Shown one piece after another: positions 5,211 through 6,486 of a stretch of DNA of 6,486 bases (the stretch's first letter is position 1; each line of letters begins with the position of its first letter). Below the pieces are notes generated by a model. That model worked only from the letters and a program-made list of their open reading frames with translations, did no database searches and had not been told where the DNA came from. The stretch comes from Lachnospiraceae bacterium (GTDB taxonomy: Bacteria > Bacillota > Clostridia > Lachnospirales > Lachnospiraceae): the NCBI GenBank assembly GCA_024695225.1, contig JAILIO010000113.1, positions 1 to 6,486 on the forward strand, in the 5' to 3' direction. The position numbers and the translations under genes were made by a program.

Positions 5211-6408
5211 TGTGACTATACTGGCCATCGAGACTTCCTGTGATGAAACAGCCGCATCTGTAGTCAGAAACGGAAGGGAAGTCCTTTCCAATGTGATATA
5301 TTCTCAGATCCCCTTACATACCATATACGGCGGGGTGGTGCCTGAAATAGCATCCAGAGCCCATATAGAGAAGATCGATCAGGTTATCAGCAAGGCCATG
5401 GACGACGCCGGGCTCAGTTTCGAAGATCTGACTGCTGTGGCAGTGACATACGGCCCCGGGCTGGTGGGAGCCCTTCTCGTGGGAGTGGCAGAGGCAAAGG
5501 CTATAGCCTACGCTGCCGGAAAACCCCTTGTCGGAGTAAATCACATCGAAGGCCATATAAGCGCAAACTACATTGAAAATAAAGACCTGGAACCGCCTTT
5601 TCTCTGCCTGGTGGTCTCCGGCGGACACACTCATCTGGTCATGGTAAATGATTACGGTGAGTATCAGGTGCTGGCCCGCACCAGGGATGATGCCGCAGGG
5701 GAAGCCTTTGACAAGGTGGCCCGCGCCATAGGACTGGGATACCCCGGAGGGCCCAAGATAGACAAGGCGGCAGCTGAAGGAAACCCTGAAGCAGTGCATT
5801 TCCCCAGGGCGAAGGTGGGGGATTCGGAACTGGATTTCAGCTTCAGCGGCATAAAGTCCTCTGTCCTGAATCACCTGAATGCAGCGAAAATGAAGGGCGA
5901 GACTGTAAATGCCTCCGACATAGCGGCTTCATTCCAGGCTACAGTGGTGGATGTGCTTGTGTCCAGGGCGGTGGAAGCCATGGAGATCACAGGGACAGAT
6001 AAGTTTGCCATTGCAGGTGGGGTGGCATCCAACAGCGCCCTCAGAAACGCCTTGAAACGCCAGTGTGAAAATAAAAACGTGCGGTTTTTTATGCCCTCCC
6101 CCGGGCTGTGTACGGATAATGCCGCAATGATCGGGGCTGCGGGCTATTACGAATATATAAAGGGCTACAGGTCAGGGCTGGATCTGAATGCAGTTCCCGG
6201 CCTGACTCTCGGCTCGGGACATGGATCCGGTACTGCGGCTCCTGCCCCTGCTTCTCCTGCTCCTGCCGTTGCAGCACCCGGCACCGCAGCTCCAGCTCCA
6301 GATCCTGCTCCAGCCGCCACGGCTCCAGCTCCTGCCACTGCAGTTCCTGCGGGAGAGACTGCAGACATTGGGCGTTCCGCTTCTAAGGCTTCTTCGGGAG
6401 ATAATTGA
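5203..6408 (+). CDS. tsaD: tRNA N6-adenosine threonylcarbamoyltransferase TsaD with Ala/Pro-rich C-terminal extension
   Basis: Catalytic subunit (Kae1/Qri7/YgjD family) that transfers threonylcarbamoyl from threonylcarbamoyl-AMP to A37 of tRNA, working with TsaB and TsaE. Visible motifs are ILAIETSCDETAAS (residues 6-19), GGVVPEIASRAH (43-54), YGPGLVGALLVG (83-94), NHIEGH with metal ligands His114 and His118, VSGGHTHL (138-145), DDAAGEAFDK, GYPGGP, FSFSGIKSS, GGVASNSALR, and CTDNAAM with Asp305, the third metal ligand. The normal domain ends at NAVPGLTLG (residue 337, nt 6213), matching the usual length of about 340. The protein then continues for 64 residues, 34 of them Ala or Pro, ending in a Ser/Lys-containing GRSASKASSGDN. 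The start overlaps the upstream gene by ATGGATGA, implying translational coupling. An IspD-like gene starts 2 nt after the stop. Confidence 0.97.
   Translation: MDDVTILAIETSCDETAASVVRNGREVLSNVIYSQIPLHTIYGGVVPEIASRAHIEKIDQVISKAMDDAGLSFEDLTAVAVTYGPGLVGALLVGVAEAKAIAYAAGKPLVGVNHIEGHISANYIENKDLEPPFLCLVVSGGHTHLVMVNDYGEYQVLARTRDDAAGEAFDKVARAIGLGYPGGPKIDKAAAEGNPEAVHFPRAKVGDSELDFSFSGIKSSVLNHLNAAKMKGETVNASDIAASFQATVVDVLVSRAVEAMEITGTDKFAIAGGVASNSALRNALKRQCENKNVRFFMPSPGLCTDNAAMIGAAGYYEYIKGYRSGLDLNAVPGLTLGSGHGSGTAAPAPASPAPAVAAPGTAAPAPDPAPAATAPAPATAVPAGETADIGRSASKASSGDN
6214..6408 (+). repeat. Low-complexity Ala/Pro tail of TsaD
   Basis: This in-frame stretch of GCN/CCN codons encodes TsaD residues 338-401 (22 Ala, 12 Pro by my count). 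Synonymous codons are mixed (GCT, GCC, GCA; CCT, CCC, CCA), so it is not a simple DNA microsatellite, although short GCTCC(T/A) motifs recur. It contains no motif of the TsaD family. Confidence 0.85.
6396..6400 (+). promoter_or_regulatory. Shine-Dalgarno of the ispD-like gene within the tsaD tail
   Basis: GGGAG lies 10 nt before the ATG at 6411 and inside the last codons of tsaD, supporting that start and coupling to tsaD. Confidence 0.65.
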
Positions 6409-6410
6409 AT

Positions 6411-6486
6411 ATGAGAACTGCAGCTATAGTACTTGCCGGCGGCACCGGCAGCAGAATGGGATCGGATATACCTAAACAGTTTATGG
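6411..6486 (+). CDS. ispD: 2-C-methyl-D-erythritol 4-phosphate cytidylyltransferase-like protein, N-terminus (3' truncated by window)
   Basis: Only 25 codons are visible. They form the nucleotide-binding signature of this nucleotidyltransferase family: AAIVLAGGTGSRMG (residues 4-17) followed by PKQF (21-24). IspD makes CDP-methylerythritol in the non-mevalonate isoprenoid pathway. The same signature occurs in TarI-type ribitol-phosphate cytidylyltransferases and related IspD-like enzymes, which cannot be excluded from this fragment. The ATG at 6411 is 2 nt after the tsaD stop, with GGGAG 10 nt upstream, so it probably belongs to the same transcript. Confidence 0.75.
   Translation, partial: MRTAAIVLAGGTGSRMGSDIPKQFM

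Noticed and set aside
5314..5874. Long antisense ORF (186 codons) opposite tsaD
   Set aside because: It is a shadow of a highly conserved coding frame, with no recognisable domain or ribosome site.
6221..6475. Leu/Pro-rich ORF in another frame over the tsaD tail
   Set aside because: It is the alternative-frame reading of the GCN/CCN-rich tail (CTCCTG-like runs) and would overlap the start of the ispD-like gene.

Overview
The window looks like chromosomal housekeeping DNA from a Gram-positive, low-to-mid GC Clostridia member, most likely Lachnospiraceae or a close relative. This is inferred from gene order (fhs, riboflavin S component under an FMN riboswitch, tsaE, tsaB, rimI, tsaD), from Clostridia-like protein sequences and from purine-rich Shine-Dalgarno sites. 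All genes lie on the plus strand. No mobile element, CRISPR array, tRNA or rRNA is visible.

Layout: (1) 1-447 is the C-terminal end of formate-tetrahydrofolate ligase. (2) A promoter at about 456-484 drives an FMN (RFN) riboswitch at about 493-603 and then a RibU-type riboflavin ECF transporter S component (610-1326), closed by a strong hairpin terminator (1353-1396). (3) A second unit starts with tsaE (1398-1874), at a TATAAT box that overlaps its start region. It continues with tsaB (1999-2730) and rimI (2758-3198). (4) A 240-nt spacer holds three tandem 73-bp units, two identical and one diverged; the last carries the ribosome binding site of the RNase Z gene (3439-4353). (5) An unrecognised single-pass membrane protein (4377-5210) overlaps tsaD (5203-6408) by 8 nt. 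TsaD carries a 64-residue Ala/Pro-rich tail beyond its normal end. (6) Two bases later begins an IspD-like cytidylyltransferase, cut by the window edge.

Functionally the core is a tRNA-maturation cluster. TsaB, TsaD and TsaE are the partners that transfer threonylcarbamoyl to A37 of ANN-decoding tRNAs, and RNase Z makes tRNA 3' ends. RimI acetylates a ribosomal protein N-terminus and is a habitual neighbour of tsaB. The TsaC/TsaC2 enzyme that makes threonylcarbamoyl-AMP is not in the window.

I did not find a convincing undescribed multi-gene system. The points most worth a second look are the 73-bp tandem units upstream of rnz, the Ala/Pro tail on TsaD, the uncharacterised membrane protein coupled to tsaD, and the terminator/promoter/start-codon overlap at tsaE.
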